DNA of 59,186 nt, from the NCBI GenBank assembly GCA_902618335.1, contig CACNAI010000004.1, forward strand, positions 1-59,186, given 5' to 3'. Origin of the DNA: an uncultured Prochlorococcus sp. GTDB lineage: Bacteria > Cyanobacteriota > Cyanobacteriia > PCC-6307 > Cyanobiaceae. The first letter of the stretch is position 1, and the number at the start of each line of letters is the position of its first letter. Both the position numbers and the translations under genes were made by a program. Positions 34,977-44,502 of the stretch are shown here, one piece after another. Below the pieces are notes generated by a model. The model saw only the letters and a list, made by a program, of their open reading frames with translations, had not been told where the DNA came from and searched no databases.

Positions 34977-36623
34977 ATGAAATTTAGAAAATTAGTATCA
35001 AGAAAAAATTATTTTAAAATTTTTCCAATTTATTTTTTTTGTTTATCTTTAATTAATTTTACTTTATCTTTTCTAAATCCTAGGTTCATATCTGATTTGG
35101 ATCATGAATTATATTTTGGAATTAGAATGTTAGCTGGAGATTTAATATACATCAATGAAATTCATGATAAGCTTCCATTTGTCCCAACACTGATGACTAT
35201 TCCAGGTTTTTTTAAATCTGAGAAAGCCTGGATCATAATCACAGCTTTATTTATATTTATAAGTACTTTATATTTTTTTAAATCTTTTAAAAAAATTTTT
35301 TTAGAGGATTGGAATATAGAAAATAGAATCAATATTTCTAATTTTATATTAATATCAGCATCTTTAATTCCATATTCAATTTCTGTTTTAGGTGGAGGTA
35401 TTTTAGAAATTAATGCTTTTGCAGTTCCATCAATACTTTTAAGTACTTGTTTATTTTTATCTTATTCAAGATCTGAGAAATATAATACAAATAGTTTTCA
35501 ATTTTTAGGGTCTGCATTTTTTGCTGCCATTGGAATTTCTTTAAGACCATATTATTTATTATCAATATGTATTTTACCTTTTTGGGCTATTGGAAGAAAA
35601 ATAATAAGAAGTCGGGCAAATATGAAAACTTCTTTTAAAATAAGTTTTTTATTTCTAACTAAATTAGCTATTATTTGGCTGTCAATATTATTTGTATTTG
35701 GCTTAATATTAAATGTAATACCATATGCTTTAAAAGGAGAAATAGTTAATTTCATAAATGGTTTACAACATATTTCACAAGAAACTCATCAACAGTCTTT
35801 ATTTTTAATTTTTAGGAGTCAAATTGTTACCATATTAACTTCTTCTACAGTTGCAATTCTCATTCCAATATCAATTACACTGAGTATTTATGTTGTTTTA
35901 AAAATTTTTAAAAATAAAAATATTGATAGATTGAATGACATCAAAAAAATAGATTTAATTTGTGGGTCTTTTTTATCAATGATATTATTACAAGTATTAA
36001 TTTTTTCTAAACATTATTGGGCTCATTACTATCAATTAATGATACCTTATGCTGTTATTTCATTATTATTTTCAACTATCTATATAGTAGATGTTAATAA
36101 ATTTGGATTTTATGAAATACATAAAAATAAATTTTTAATTAATTTGTTTTCAATTTTTATAATATTTTTACTTTTTAAAAGTGATATTTACACAACATTT
36201 ATTACCTTTCAGAAGGTAAATATTCCATATGATACACAATTAATATTTAATGAAGTAAGTGATTATTTAGATAAAAATAAAAAGGCTGGTCAAACAAATG
36301 AATTCTTTTTTCCAGGCAACATGAATGTACATTGGAGATTAAATCAGCATAGATTTGGATTCCCTGTTGCAGCAAACATAAATCATATACTAAATGGCAA
36401 ATGGTTAAAATTAGAAAAAAAATTAAATCTCAGAATCCCAATTGATTCAAATGAATATTGTAAAGATTTATTAGACTATAGCCCAGAAACTATATTTACA
36501 TATAAAAATTCATTTGAAAGTAATTGCCTTAAAAGATCAGAAGAATTTTATTTAGTAGAAAGAGAATCTGAATTCTTAAATATATTTTTAAGAAAAAAAA
36601 ATGAAGAAATTAATTTTAATTAA
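34977..36623 (+). CDS. Polytopic membrane protein, GT-C-like
   Basis: The 548-residue protein has around ten membrane segments, an early extracytoplasmic loop with acidic residues (FISDLDHELYFG), and a soluble C-terminal end of about 130 residues. This resembles GT-C glycosyltransferases that use polyprenyl-phosphate sugars outside the membrane. I do not recognise a specific family. The run from here to 40274 is all on the plus strand with glycosyltransferases and galE, so a role in building the surface polymer is likely. A ligase or polymerase cannot be excluded. Confidence 0.5.
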   Translation: MKFRKLVSRKNYFKIFPIYFFCLSLINFTLSFLNPRFISDLDHELYFGIRMLAGDLIYINEIHDKLPFVPTLMTIPGFFKSEKAWIIITALFIFISTLYFFKSFKKIFLEDWNIENRINISNFILISASLIPYSISVLGGGILEINAFAVPSILLSTCLFLSYSRSEKYNTNSFQFLGSAFFAAIGISLRPYYLLSICILPFWAIGRKIIRSRANMKTSFKISFLFLTKLAIIWLSILFVFGLILNVIPYALKGEIVNFINGLQHISQETHQQSLFLIFRSQIVTILTSSTVAILIPISITLSIYVVLKIFKNKNIDRLNDIKKIDLICGSFLSMILLQVLIFSKHYWAHYYQLMIPYAVISLLFSTIYIVDVNKFGFYEIHKNKFLINLFSIFIIFLLFKSDIYTTFITFQKVNIPYDTQLIFNEVSDYLDKNKKAGQTNEFFFPGNMNVHWRLNQHRFGFPVAANINHILNGKWLKLEKKLNLRIPIDSNEYCKDLLDYSPETIFTYKNSFESNCLKRSEEFYLVERESEFLNIFLRKKNEEINFN

Positions 36624-36704
36624 CTATTAATATATAACAAGAATTGCTTATAGTATCTTGTATTTATATATAAAAATAATTTTTAATTTTTTTATAAAAA
36701 AAAT

Positions 36705-37748
36705 ATGAAAAGTATTTTAGTGACTGGTGGATGTGGTTTTATTGGAAGTCATACCTGTTTGTCTTTATTGGAAAAAGGATATTATTTGTTTGTTGTAGAT
36801 TCTTGTGTAAATAGTTCTGATCAGGTGCTTCGAAAATTAAAGAATTTGTCAATTATAAATTTTAAATTAAAATATTTGAAGGGTGATTTAAGGGATATAT
36901 CTTTCTTAAGGAGAGTCTTTGAAGAGGCAAAAAAATGTAATAAACCAATCTCTTCAGTAATACATTTTGCAGGTTTAAAATCTATAAGTGAATCTATTAG
37001 ATATCCTTTAGAGTATTGGGATAATAATGTTATAGGATCCATAAATTTATTCAAGATTATGGAAGAGTTTTCTTGTAGAACTATTGTATTTAGTAGTAGT
37101 GCGTGTATTTATGGCCTTACAAATCAAACTTTTATCAATGAAGAATGTGAAGTCAAACCTACTAATCCTTATGGACAAACCAAAGTCACTATTGAAAAAA
37201 TTCTCAAAGATCTTTTTGTGAATTCCTTATCAGAGTGGAAGATTTTATGTCTGAGATATTTTAATCCGGTTGGTGCTCACCATTCAGGAGAGATTGGGGA
37301 GGACCCTATAGGAGTTCCAAATAATTTATTTCCTTATATATCTCAGGTGGCAATAAAGAGAAGAAAAGAACTTGATGTTTTTGGAAGCGATTGGAAAACG
37401 ATTGATGGAACAGGAGTAAGAGACTATATACATATTATGGATCTAGCAGAAGCTCATCTTGCTGCTTTAGAGTATTTATTTGATAAAAAAAAGAATTTTT
37501 TAGTTCTTAATATTGGTACAGGGATTGGAACTAGTGTGCTTGAATTAGTTAAAATATTTGAAAAAACAAATAACTGCAAAATACCCTATAAATTGAAAAT
37601 GAGAAGAACTGGGGATGTTGGATCAGTAATTGCAGATAATAAAAAAGCACTTGCTATATTAAATTGGAGTCCAAAAAGAAATTTGGAAGATATTTGTAAA
37701 GATGGTTGGAATTGGCAAAAAAATAATCCTTATGGATTTCAAAAATAA
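36705..37748 (+). CDS. galE: UDP-glucose 4-epimerase
   Basis: GalE interconverts UDP-glucose and UDP-galactose. The 347-residue extended SDR has ILVTGGCGFIGSHT, VIHFAGLKSISES, FSSSACIYG, the catalytic NPYGQTK (YxxxK), LRYFNPVGAH and GTGVRDYIHIMDLAEAH. These are the classic GalE motifs and the length is standard. It supplies galactose-type sugars to the surface polymer, and the next plus-strand gene is a glycosyltransferase starting 21 bases later. Confidence 0.94.
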   Translation: MKSILVTGGCGFIGSHTCLSLLEKGYYLFVVDSCVNSSDQVLRKLKNLSIINFKLKYLKGDLRDISFLRRVFEEAKKCNKPISSVIHFAGLKSISESIRYPLEYWDNNVIGSINLFKIMEEFSCRTIVFSSSACIYGLTNQTFINEECEVKPTNPYGQTKVTIEKILKDLFVNSLSEWKILCLRYFNPVGAHHSGEIGEDPIGVPNNLFPYISQVAIKRRKELDVFGSDWKTIDGTGVRDYIHIMDLAEAHLAALEYLFDKKKNFLVLNIGTGIGTSVLELVKIFEKTNNCKIPYKLKMRRTGDVGSVIADNKKALAILNWSPKRNLEDICKDGWNWQKNNPYGFQK

Positions 37749-37769
37749 ATTAATATAATATTTAAATAT

Positions 37770-38825
37770 ATGCTTTTATCCGTTGATTCAAGGACCTATA
37801 TCTTATCTAAATTAAAAAAGTACAAAAATAGTTATCCCTTTTTGGATAAGCTAATCAAAAAAAAAATAAATTTTCTTGGCGCTAATTCTGGGCCTCAGAA
37901 TTTTTTAAGTGATTTGGTTTTTGTAATAGATAAGAATAAGTGTGCGGAGATTACTTTCAACTTCTTTTCATCAGATATACATTTAATTAATTCTGGTTAT
38001 TATTCACCCATATGGAAATATATGAAACCTAAAAACAAAGAAAAAGTTGTATTACGTCTTGATGGAATAGGGATAGATGATCCAAATAAAGATTCAAAAG
38101 TAATTAAAAATGATATAAAGCGTCTCATAAGTAAATCTAGATTTTTAATTTATCAGAGTGAATTCTGTAGAAATTGTTTTCAACAATCCTATGACTCTCT
38201 TCCTAATGGAATAGTTATTTATAATGGAGCAAGAGACTTATCTGCAATTGATGTTTATACAAAAAAATTAATAAATGATATTAATTATAGATTTAAAGGT
38301 AATTTTTTTACTTTGGCAGGCAGATTTACTGGTAGAAAAAGGATTAAAGAAGTTATTGAACAGTTCAATAAATCAGAAATTGGTAATTTGGTAGTTTTAT
38401 CAAATGTTCCAGAAAATTTAAAATATCGAAATAATAGAATTATTTATCTTGGCATGATAGAACCAAATTCTGCAAGGCATATTATTGCTAGTTCAAAAGC
38501 CTTAATTCATTTTGATAGATATGATTGGTGTCCTAATCTAGTGGTTAGTGCTATAAGAGATAAAACCCCAGTAATCTGCTCTAATTTTGGAGGGACTCCT
38601 GAAATTACAGGCAGTAACGGTTTAATTATGGATGAATTTCCTAAAAACCTTCCAAATAATATGGAGGGTATCAATTTTGTTAATGAATCAAAGTTCCCAA
38701 GTAAAATTTTTAAAGATAATATTTTTAATGTTTATAAATATGGTTTAAACATAAATTTTAATAAATCCTTCCTCATTGAAAGCTCTGCCAAAGAATATAT
38801 TGATACTCTAAAAAATCTTGTTTGA
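37770..38825 (+). CDS. GT4-like glycosyltransferase
   Basis: The 351-residue protein shows a GT-B fold. The N-terminal domain includes VVLRLDGIGID and IYQSEFCRNCF. The C-terminal nucleotide-sugar domain includes TLAGRFTGRKRIKEVIE, NRIIYLGMI, and the family 4 donor site YDWCPNLVVSAIRDKTPVICSNFGGTPE. The donor sugar cannot be read. It is close behind galE, so a galactosyltransferase is possible but speculative. Confidence 0.75.
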   Translation: MLLSVDSRTYILSKLKKYKNSYPFLDKLIKKKINFLGANSGPQNFLSDLVFVIDKNKCAEITFNFFSSDIHLINSGYYSPIWKYMKPKNKEKVVLRLDGIGIDDPNKDSKVIKNDIKRLISKSRFLIYQSEFCRNCFQQSYDSLPNGIVIYNGARDLSAIDVYTKKLINDINYRFKGNFFTLAGRFTGRKRIKEVIEQFNKSEIGNLVVLSNVPENLKYRNNRIIYLGMIEPNSARHIIASSKALIHFDRYDWCPNLVVSAIRDKTPVICSNFGGTPEITGSNGLIMDEFPKNLPNNMEGINFVNESKFPSKIFKDNIFNVYKYGLNINFNKSFLIESSAKEYIDTLKNLV

Positions 38826-38934
38826 ATATAATAGAGAATTAATAATATCTAATTTTAGGAAACTTTTCTAGTTCTTTATGAAGTTGACTACTTAGATATT
38901 AAAGTTCTAATCTTTCAATATTATTATTTATGTT

Positions 38935-40274
38935 ATGAGTAAAAAGATATTGTATATTTTATCTCCAAGTTATGCATCCTATTTACAATGTAAAACGATT
39001 TTGAGTGATTTGGTTGTTGAAGGTTTTAAAGTTGATTTGTTAATTCCCAAACCCAATGGATATTCTGTATTATTACCAAAATTACCAGAAATACTAACTA
39101 ATTTAAAAATAAATTATTTTTTAATAGAATCAAATCCTTTAAATCCTTTTTTAAGAAAGTTAGTTAATATTAAGGATCTTGAATATATTGCTAATACAAA
39201 TAAATTTAAATCTCAATTAAAAATAAGAGGAATAATAGACAGAATCAGAAATAAAATTATACCAACTCAAGTAACTGATATTTGTTTAAAATTAATTAGG
39301 GTTTTAAACACTAGCAGCTTCTCAAGAAGATTGTTATCGAGATTTAATTATTACGGTAAATGGGATTCTATTATTTATGATATTAACGAAGAAAATAAAC
39401 TTTATTTTGCATCTTTAATACCACTAATTTATAGTCACAAAAGAATACATATTAGTCATGGATTCGATATAAGCTCTACCCATTTTTATAGTAAGAAGAT
39501 TTGGATTTATAAATCTAATCTAATTATTACTCTATTCTCAGGAAAAGAAAAGAGTTTTTATAAATGGATATATTCATTAGAAGATAGAAATTTCCAAATA
39601 ATCGGTATACCTAATCATCAAAATAAAAAAAATAAAAATTGATAATTTGGAAAGTGCAAAGCTTTCAAAAATTTTAAAGGATAAAAATAATTTAGGGATT
39701 GATTCTGAATTTATATTATTAGCTACTAGACCAGCTGATAATATAAATTATTGTAATATTAAAGAAAGAAAAAAATATTTAAAAACAATTGGTGAATTTA
39801 TAAAAAATAATCAAAAATATTTTTTACTTATCAAAACTCATCCTAAAGAAAAAAGATTTTTCAATCAAATATTGGGCGGATGAATTAGAAATAGATAATA
39901 ATTTAACGAATTTCAGTATTGTAAAAAATGAGATGGAAATTTTAGCAAAAATTTGTAGGTTTGGAATTTCATTCTATACAGGCTCTTGCGTCGATTTTGC
40001 ATTTTATAAAAAACCAATAATTGAAATGAGTTCTCCCGAAAATACTGCAATGGGTAATCTTACTATCCACTTTGACTCATTTGGAAGACCTGAATCAAGT
40101 TATTCGCATAATCAGCTCACCATTAGCGTTAAAAGTGCAAAAGAACTTCAAAGTAAATTATTAGATATTGAAGAAGGTTATAATTTCTATTCTGAAAAAA
40201 TATACAATGCCTATTTGAATTGTTACGGTGAAAAATATCAATTTAAAAAATTTTTGAAGATTATTAATAAATAA
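38935..40274 (+). pseudogene. GT-B-like polysaccharide protein, twice frameshifted
   Basis: Three consecutive frames are joined into 445 residues if one base is removed from the A-run 39625-39632 and one from the A/T-rich stretch 39849-39861. The N-terminal part (KKILYILSPSYASYLQCKTI) looks like a GT-B N-terminal domain; the middle has HISHGFDIS and LIKTHPKE; the C-terminal part has SFYTGSCVDFAFYKKPIIEMSS. That S/T-x-D-x-A-x-x-x-K/P pattern resembles capsule glycosyltransferases and CDP-glycerol-type transferases. I cannot place it in one family. Conservation through all three pieces suggests a technical or very recent cause. Confidence 0.6.
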
Positions 40275-40283
40275 AATTAACCT

Positions 40284-40299
40284 AACACAAAGTGTTTTT
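40284..40299. terminator. Weak hairpin at a convergent junction
   Basis: AACAC (40284-40288) and GTGTT (40292-40296) pair around AAA and are followed by TTT. The stem is only five bases, but it lies exactly between the stops of two convergent genes. Confidence 0.3.
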
Positions 40300-40960
40300 A
40301 AATAAATTTACAAATTTCAAAAACTTTAGAAACTGTTTTTAGATTATTGATTGAACAGTAATCTTTATATTTTTTGAATTCTGTCCACTTAGTAACAAAT
40401 ATGAAGTCTATATTATTTGATAGCGCAGCTATGTGATCCAATTTACTATCTCCCATTAATAAAGCAGGATATTTGATATTTTTGTTATCTATTTCTCTTT
40501 TTATTATTTTATCTTTACTATCTGGACTCCCATATATCCCACCATTAAATAATTTATCTATATTTTTATATTTAAATACTTCTCTTAATTCTTCTTGATC
40601 TCCGCCTGAGACTATAAACCATTTGATATTTTCTGTTTTTTTTCTTAAAGTCTCTAATCCTTCTGTAATTTCACATTTATATAAATAATTTTTACAGTAT
40701 TTACCATACATTTCAATGATTTTTTCATTTTGATTTTTGTAGGTATGAATATTCTTATCATATTTAGGAAGAATTTTTTCCAAAAAGTATTTTATTTTTA
40801 TGTACCTCGAAATCCCACCATTTTGGCTGTGGTAATTTATAAATTCTTCTATTGCACACTTATTAAAAGCTTTTAAAGCCTTTCTAAATGATAATGTCTT
40901 AATTTCATTTGAATTAAGTATTACGCCATCACAATCAAAGATTAAAGATTTGTATTTCAT
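40298..40960 (-). CDS. HAD-superfamily phosphatase
   Basis: The 220-residue protein has HAD motif I as FDCDGVIL, motif II as IVSGGDQEEL, the motif III lysine region near SKDKIIKREI, and motif IV as LLMGDSKLDHIAA. The cap is of the phosphoglycolate-phosphatase type. The ATG at 40960 overlaps the KdsB-like stop by one base (TGATG). In an operon with an aldolase-type enzyme and a KdsB-like cytidylyltransferase, it is a good candidate to dephosphorylate a keto-deoxy sugar acid phosphate before CMP activation. That substrate is inferred. Confidence 0.8.
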   Translation of the reverse strand: MKYKSLIFDCDGVILNSNEIKTLSFRKALKAFNKCAIEEFINYHSQNGGISRYIKIKYFLEKILPKYDKNIHTYKNQNEKIIEMYGKYCKNYLYKCEITEGLETLRKKTENIKWFIVSGGDQEELREVFKYKNIDKLFNGGIYGSPDSKDKIIKREIDNKNIKYPALLMGDSKLDHIAALSNNIDFIFVTKWTEFKKYKDYCSINNLKTVSKVFEICKFI

Positions 40961-41691
40961 CAATTTTTTATTGATAATGCTTTTTCAACAACACCAACAT
41001 CTGATGGAATGTCAACAGCTAAACTAGAAGTCGATGCCTCAAACATTTTTATATTTATTCCCAATTCTAAAAAACGTAAAATTTCTATATCTTCAATCTT
41101 TTCAATAACACTTTTTCTTCCAAAATTCTTAAATTTGAATAATTCACTTTTATTATATGAATAAATACATACTTGTTTTTTGTAAATGTAATCTCTAAGG
41201 TTTTCTTTTGATTCGGGGATTAAAGCTCTTGAAATATATATCAGATCATTCTTTTCGTTAAATATAACTTTAGGGATATTTCTACTCATGGGGTTTTCAT
41301 TTTTTTTGATCGCACAATAACTATTAAAGATTGAATTAGGAAATTTAATTTTTAAATCAATAGCCTTACGAATATCAATAGGACTAACTAAAGGCTCATC
41401 TCCTTGAACATTAACAATAACTTCATAATCAAGTCCTTCTGCAGCTTCAGCAACTCTATCAGTGCCAGTAAGTGAATCTGGGCTGGTTAATATTGAATTA
41501 AATCCATTTTTTTCTACGAGCTTTGATATTCTTAGGTCATCAGTTGCTATAAAAACATTTGAAATATTCACAGCTTTTGCAGAAAGTTCAGCAACCCATA
41601 AAATCATTTCTTTCCCTTTTAATTTAACTAATGGTTTGCCAGGAAATCTGGAAGATTTGAATCTAGCAGGTATAATTACGCATGCTTCCAT
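40960..41691 (-). CDS. kdsB: 3-deoxy-manno-octulosonate cytidylyltransferase-like (CMP-Kdo synthetase)
   Basis: The 243-residue protein shows the CMP-Kdo synthetase motifs IIPARFKSSRFPGKPL, IATDDLRI and VIVNVQGDEPL, and ends with AVDIPSDVGVVEKAL. It activates a 2-keto-3-deoxy sugar acid with CTP. Most picocyanobacteria are reported to lack Kdo in their LPS, so the true substrate may be a related ulosonic acid made by the neighbouring aldolase-type enzyme. The gene starts three bases after the aldolase stop and is coupled to the HAD phosphatase downstream. Confidence 0.88.
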   Translation of the reverse strand: MEACVIIPARFKSSRFPGKPLVKLKGKEMILWVAELSAKAVNISNVFIATDDLRISKLVEKNGFNSILTSPDSLTGTDRVAEAAEGLDYEVIVNVQGDEPLVSPIDIRKAIDLKIKFPNSIFNSYCAIKKNENPMSRNIPKVIFNEKNDLIYISRALIPESKENLRDYIYKKQVCIYSYNKSELFKFKNFGRKSVIEKIEDIEILRFLELGINIKMFEASTSSLAVDIPSDVGVVEKALSIKN

Positions 41692-41694
41692 AAC

Positions 41695-43320
41695 TTAAAT
41701 ACCATAAACACTTTTTGAAGTTAAATTTTTATATTTAGTTGGCGTAATAGCAATTAAATTTGTTTCAGGTTTAGATTGCCTGAATTTAAAAAATAAATCA
41801 TTTACTTCATCATTTCTTATATCCCCCTGACTATATCCATCAAATCCGGCTAGGTAAATATCATTGGCATTTCCACTAGTAACTAAAGCAAGGGCGTATG
41901 CTATTACTAAAGAATTTGGGACTTTACAATAATTCTCAAAAAATTCAAATTTATCCTTATTGAGACCAATCCCATAATCTCTAATATCTTTACCATTAAA
42001 TATTTTGATGAATTCTTTTGGCAACATTGAAAGAGGAATAACTAATGGTTGCGGTAGTTTTAGATGAGTATCAACATCAGCAAATAATCGAGTTGGGTGG
42101 CAAGCTACTCTAAGATCAATTAAGGCATTATTTATTAAAGTTTTGGTATTAATGGCTAAAACAACAGGCTTTTGTTTTTTAATAAATAGTTCAACTGCTT
42201 TCTCATGGTTTTCAAACTCTGCACCGGGCCCAATTATTAAAACATTTCTATTATTAAATACAGTTTTTGGATCCCATGTCCCGACAGGTTTACCTCTATA
42301 AAACTTGCGCGTTTCATCTAAGTCATTGAAATCAAATCGCCGCCCTCCATGCTCTTTAAGATGATTAATAGAGGCTAGAATATCCTCTTCTTCATATCTA
42401 TAATCAGAGAGCATTGATTGTATATATGATGGATGAATTGAATATTTACCAGCTAAATAATAAAAGATATTTGTACCCCAATTGTATTTATTTTTCATAG
42501 GCATAAAATCATTATTAATAAGCTGAATAAGAGGAACTAAATTAAGATTTTCTGATTTTTTTTGGTTATTTAGATTGTTTAATTCAATAATTAATTCTTC
42601 AGTTTTTACATTTCCTGGACCTCTGCCAATTCCTGTTATGGTACTATCAACCCATTCTGTGTTACATTCAATAGCTTTTAGTGTATTTGAAAGTGCTAAA
42701 CCTTGATTATCATGAGCATGAATACCTAATGGACCAGACCAGTTAGTCTTTAGATTATTTACAATAATTTCTACTTCTTTTGGCGTAACACAACCTAGGC
42801 TATCAGCGAAATATAAAATATCTGCTTTTGAAGATTCTAAAACTTTAGATAACTCTCTTAATTTATTAGGTGTTTTATCTGATATTTGAGTGATATTGTA
42901 TGCTGATAAATAATTATTTTCTGATAAGAATTGGAAAATTGGCAGTGTAATTTCGACGGAATCAGAATGACAAGCGACTCTTACCATATGAACCTTTGAA
43001 TTTCCTGAAGAAACTGGAAATATTTTTCTAAGACTTTCTATATCTACTTTTTTATCTTTTATAAATTCATTAGCATTTATCATTACGGCTATTTTTAAAT
43101 TTTTAGGTATCTCTAAAGTTGATAAAAAATCTTCAGAAGTAAAAGCACATGAACCCCTAAATCCTGAGTTTTTAAGAAATCTAAAACCAATCTCACAATA
43201 ATCAATATTTAGATTATCTATAACTTTTAGATATTTATTTATTAGTGAATCTTTAAAATCCCAATTATTGTAATAACCTCCATCTCTCAAGGTGCAGTCA
43301 AGATGTTTAATTTTAAGCAT
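41695..43320 (-). CDS. HMGL-type aldolase fused to a Rossmann-like (DUF115/GT42-like) domain
   Basis: The 541-residue protein has two parts. Residues about 1-300 are a DRE-TIM barrel lyase of the 4-hydroxy-2-oxovalerate aldolase type: LDCTLRDGGYYNNW (DRE/DRD metal motif), GIHAHDNQGLALSN and VDSTITGIGRGPGN. Residues about 330-541 start VLIIGPGAEF and contain LVIAYALALVTSG followed by IYLAGFDGY, reminiscent of the DUF115/GT42-type fold. It heads an operon with kdsB-like and HAD phosphatase genes. A role in making or attaching a keto-deoxy sugar acid is proposed from this context; the reaction is not known to me. Confidence 0.75.
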   Translation of the reverse strand: MLKIKHLDCTLRDGGYYNNWDFKDSLINKYLKVIDNLNIDYCEIGFRFLKNSGFRGSCAFTSEDFLSTLEIPKNLKIAVMINANEFIKDKKVDIESLRKIFPVSSGNSKVHMVRVACHSDSVEITLPIFQFLSENNYLSAYNITQISDKTPNKLRELSKVLESSKADILYFADSLGCVTPKEVEIIVNNLKTNWSGPLGIHAHDNQGLALSNTLKAIECNTEWVDSTITGIGRGPGNVKTEELIIELNNLNNQKKSENLNLVPLIQLINNDFMPMKNKYNWGTNIFYYLAGKYSIHPSYIQSMLSDYRYEEEDILASINHLKEHGGRRFDFNDLDETRKFYRGKPVGTWDPKTVFNNRNVLIIGPGAEFENHEKAVELFIKKQKPVVLAINTKTLINNALIDLRVACHPTRLFADVDTHLKLPQPLVIPLSMLPKEFIKIFNGKDIRDYGIGLNKDKFEFFENYCKVPNSLVIAYALALVTSGNANDIYLAGFDGYSQGDIRNDEVNDLFFKFRQSKPETNLIAITPTKYKNLTSKSVYGI

Positions 43321-43510
43321 TCTGCAATTAGTATATTTTTATAAAATTTTTACTATTCGATATATATAAAATACATTAATTAAATTGAATTTAGATATAT
43401 AAACTAAGCTATTGTTCATATCTATTAATAAAAATATAAATTAATTTTTAATATTTAATTAAAGATATTTATCATATTGATATCTCTTGTTTTTTTAAGC
43501 AAAGTAATAA

Positions 43511-44434
43511 TCAAATATTATTTTTTGCCCAGTTATAGAATTTATTTAAACCTTCATCTAATGAAATTGTTTGTTTCATGTTTAGGAGTTCTTTAGATTT
43601 CTTTGAATCTGAATAAATACCTTTTTGATCACAAGGAGTACCAGAAACAACTTCATAGCTATCAATACCCGATATTATCATTATTTTTTTTAATAAATCC
43701 TCTACGGTCGTTTTAATTCCTGATCCAACATTAATTTTATTATTTACAGCCTCCTCATTTTTTAGAGCAGCAAACCATGCATCGACTACATCATCAATGT
43801 AAATAAAGTCTCTAAATCTAGATAAGCTTCCTTTGACTACTATTTTTTTCTTTTTTATTGCTTGAGCTAAATAAATACTAACCATACCTTGTTTTAAATT
43901 ATTTAAATCTTGACCAGGCCCATAAACATTAAACATCCTCATGGATATAAAAGGCAGTTCATCTTTGAATAAATTTAAATATTTCTCAGATGCTAATTTA
44001 CTTATACCGTAACATGATTTTGGGTTAGGATTTAAATTCTCAGAAGCTAATCCAGAATTTCCATCTAAATCTCCATATATTGACATGGAACTTGCATAAA
44101 TAATTTTATTTATATCATTTTTAATTCCGTACTTTATGAGGTTAAGAGTACTTTGTGTATTTTTTTCTAAATCTTTTGCTGGGTCATGAAAACTAAGTTC
44201 ACCTGATGATTGCCCTGCAAGGTGAAGAATATTAAGCGAACCTTTTGGAATTCTATTAAATTGTGATGCATTAGCAAGATCTAAATTTAAGAAGTCAATA
44301 TCTGAAGGGATATTAGAACTATTGCCGGTAGATAAATTATCTATACCAATTACATGAAAACCTTTTTTAGATAAACTATTAGCGATATGAGATCCAATAA
44401 AACCACCTACCCCAGTAATTAAAATTCTTTCCAT
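43511..44434 (-). CDS. NAD-dependent epimerase/dehydratase (WbpP/GalE-like SDR)
   Basis: The 307-residue extended SDR has ILITGVGGFIGSHIA, ILHLAGQSSGELS, YASSMSIYGD, the catalytic CYGISK (YxxxK) and RMFNVYGPGQD. It resembles UDP-hexose or UDP-N-acetylhexosamine 4-epimerases, but the substrate cannot be told from sequence. It is the last gene of a minus-strand run of polysaccharide export and sugar genes, 68 bases after the SGNH gene, and is followed by a 190-base gap with no gene that I can see. Confidence 0.8.
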   Translation of the reverse strand: MERILITGVGGFIGSHIANSLSKKGFHVIGIDNLSTGNSSNIPSDIDFLNLDLANASQFNRIPKGSLNILHLAGQSSGELSFHDPAKDLEKNTQSTLNLIKYGIKNDINKIIYASSMSIYGDLDGNSGLASENLNPNPKSCYGISKLASEKYLNLFKDELPFISMRMFNVYGPGQDLNNLKQGMVSIYLAQAIKKKKIVVKGSLSRFRDFIYIDDVVDAWFAALKNEEAVNNKINVGSGIKTTVEDLLKKIMIISGIDSYEVVSGTPCDQKGIYSDSKKSKELLNMKQTISLDEGLNKFYNWAKNNI

Positions 44435-44502
44435 CTATTTTATAAATTTATAATAACTATATTCAAAATCTCAGGATTTTTTCAAAAACTTACAGATTTT
44501 AA

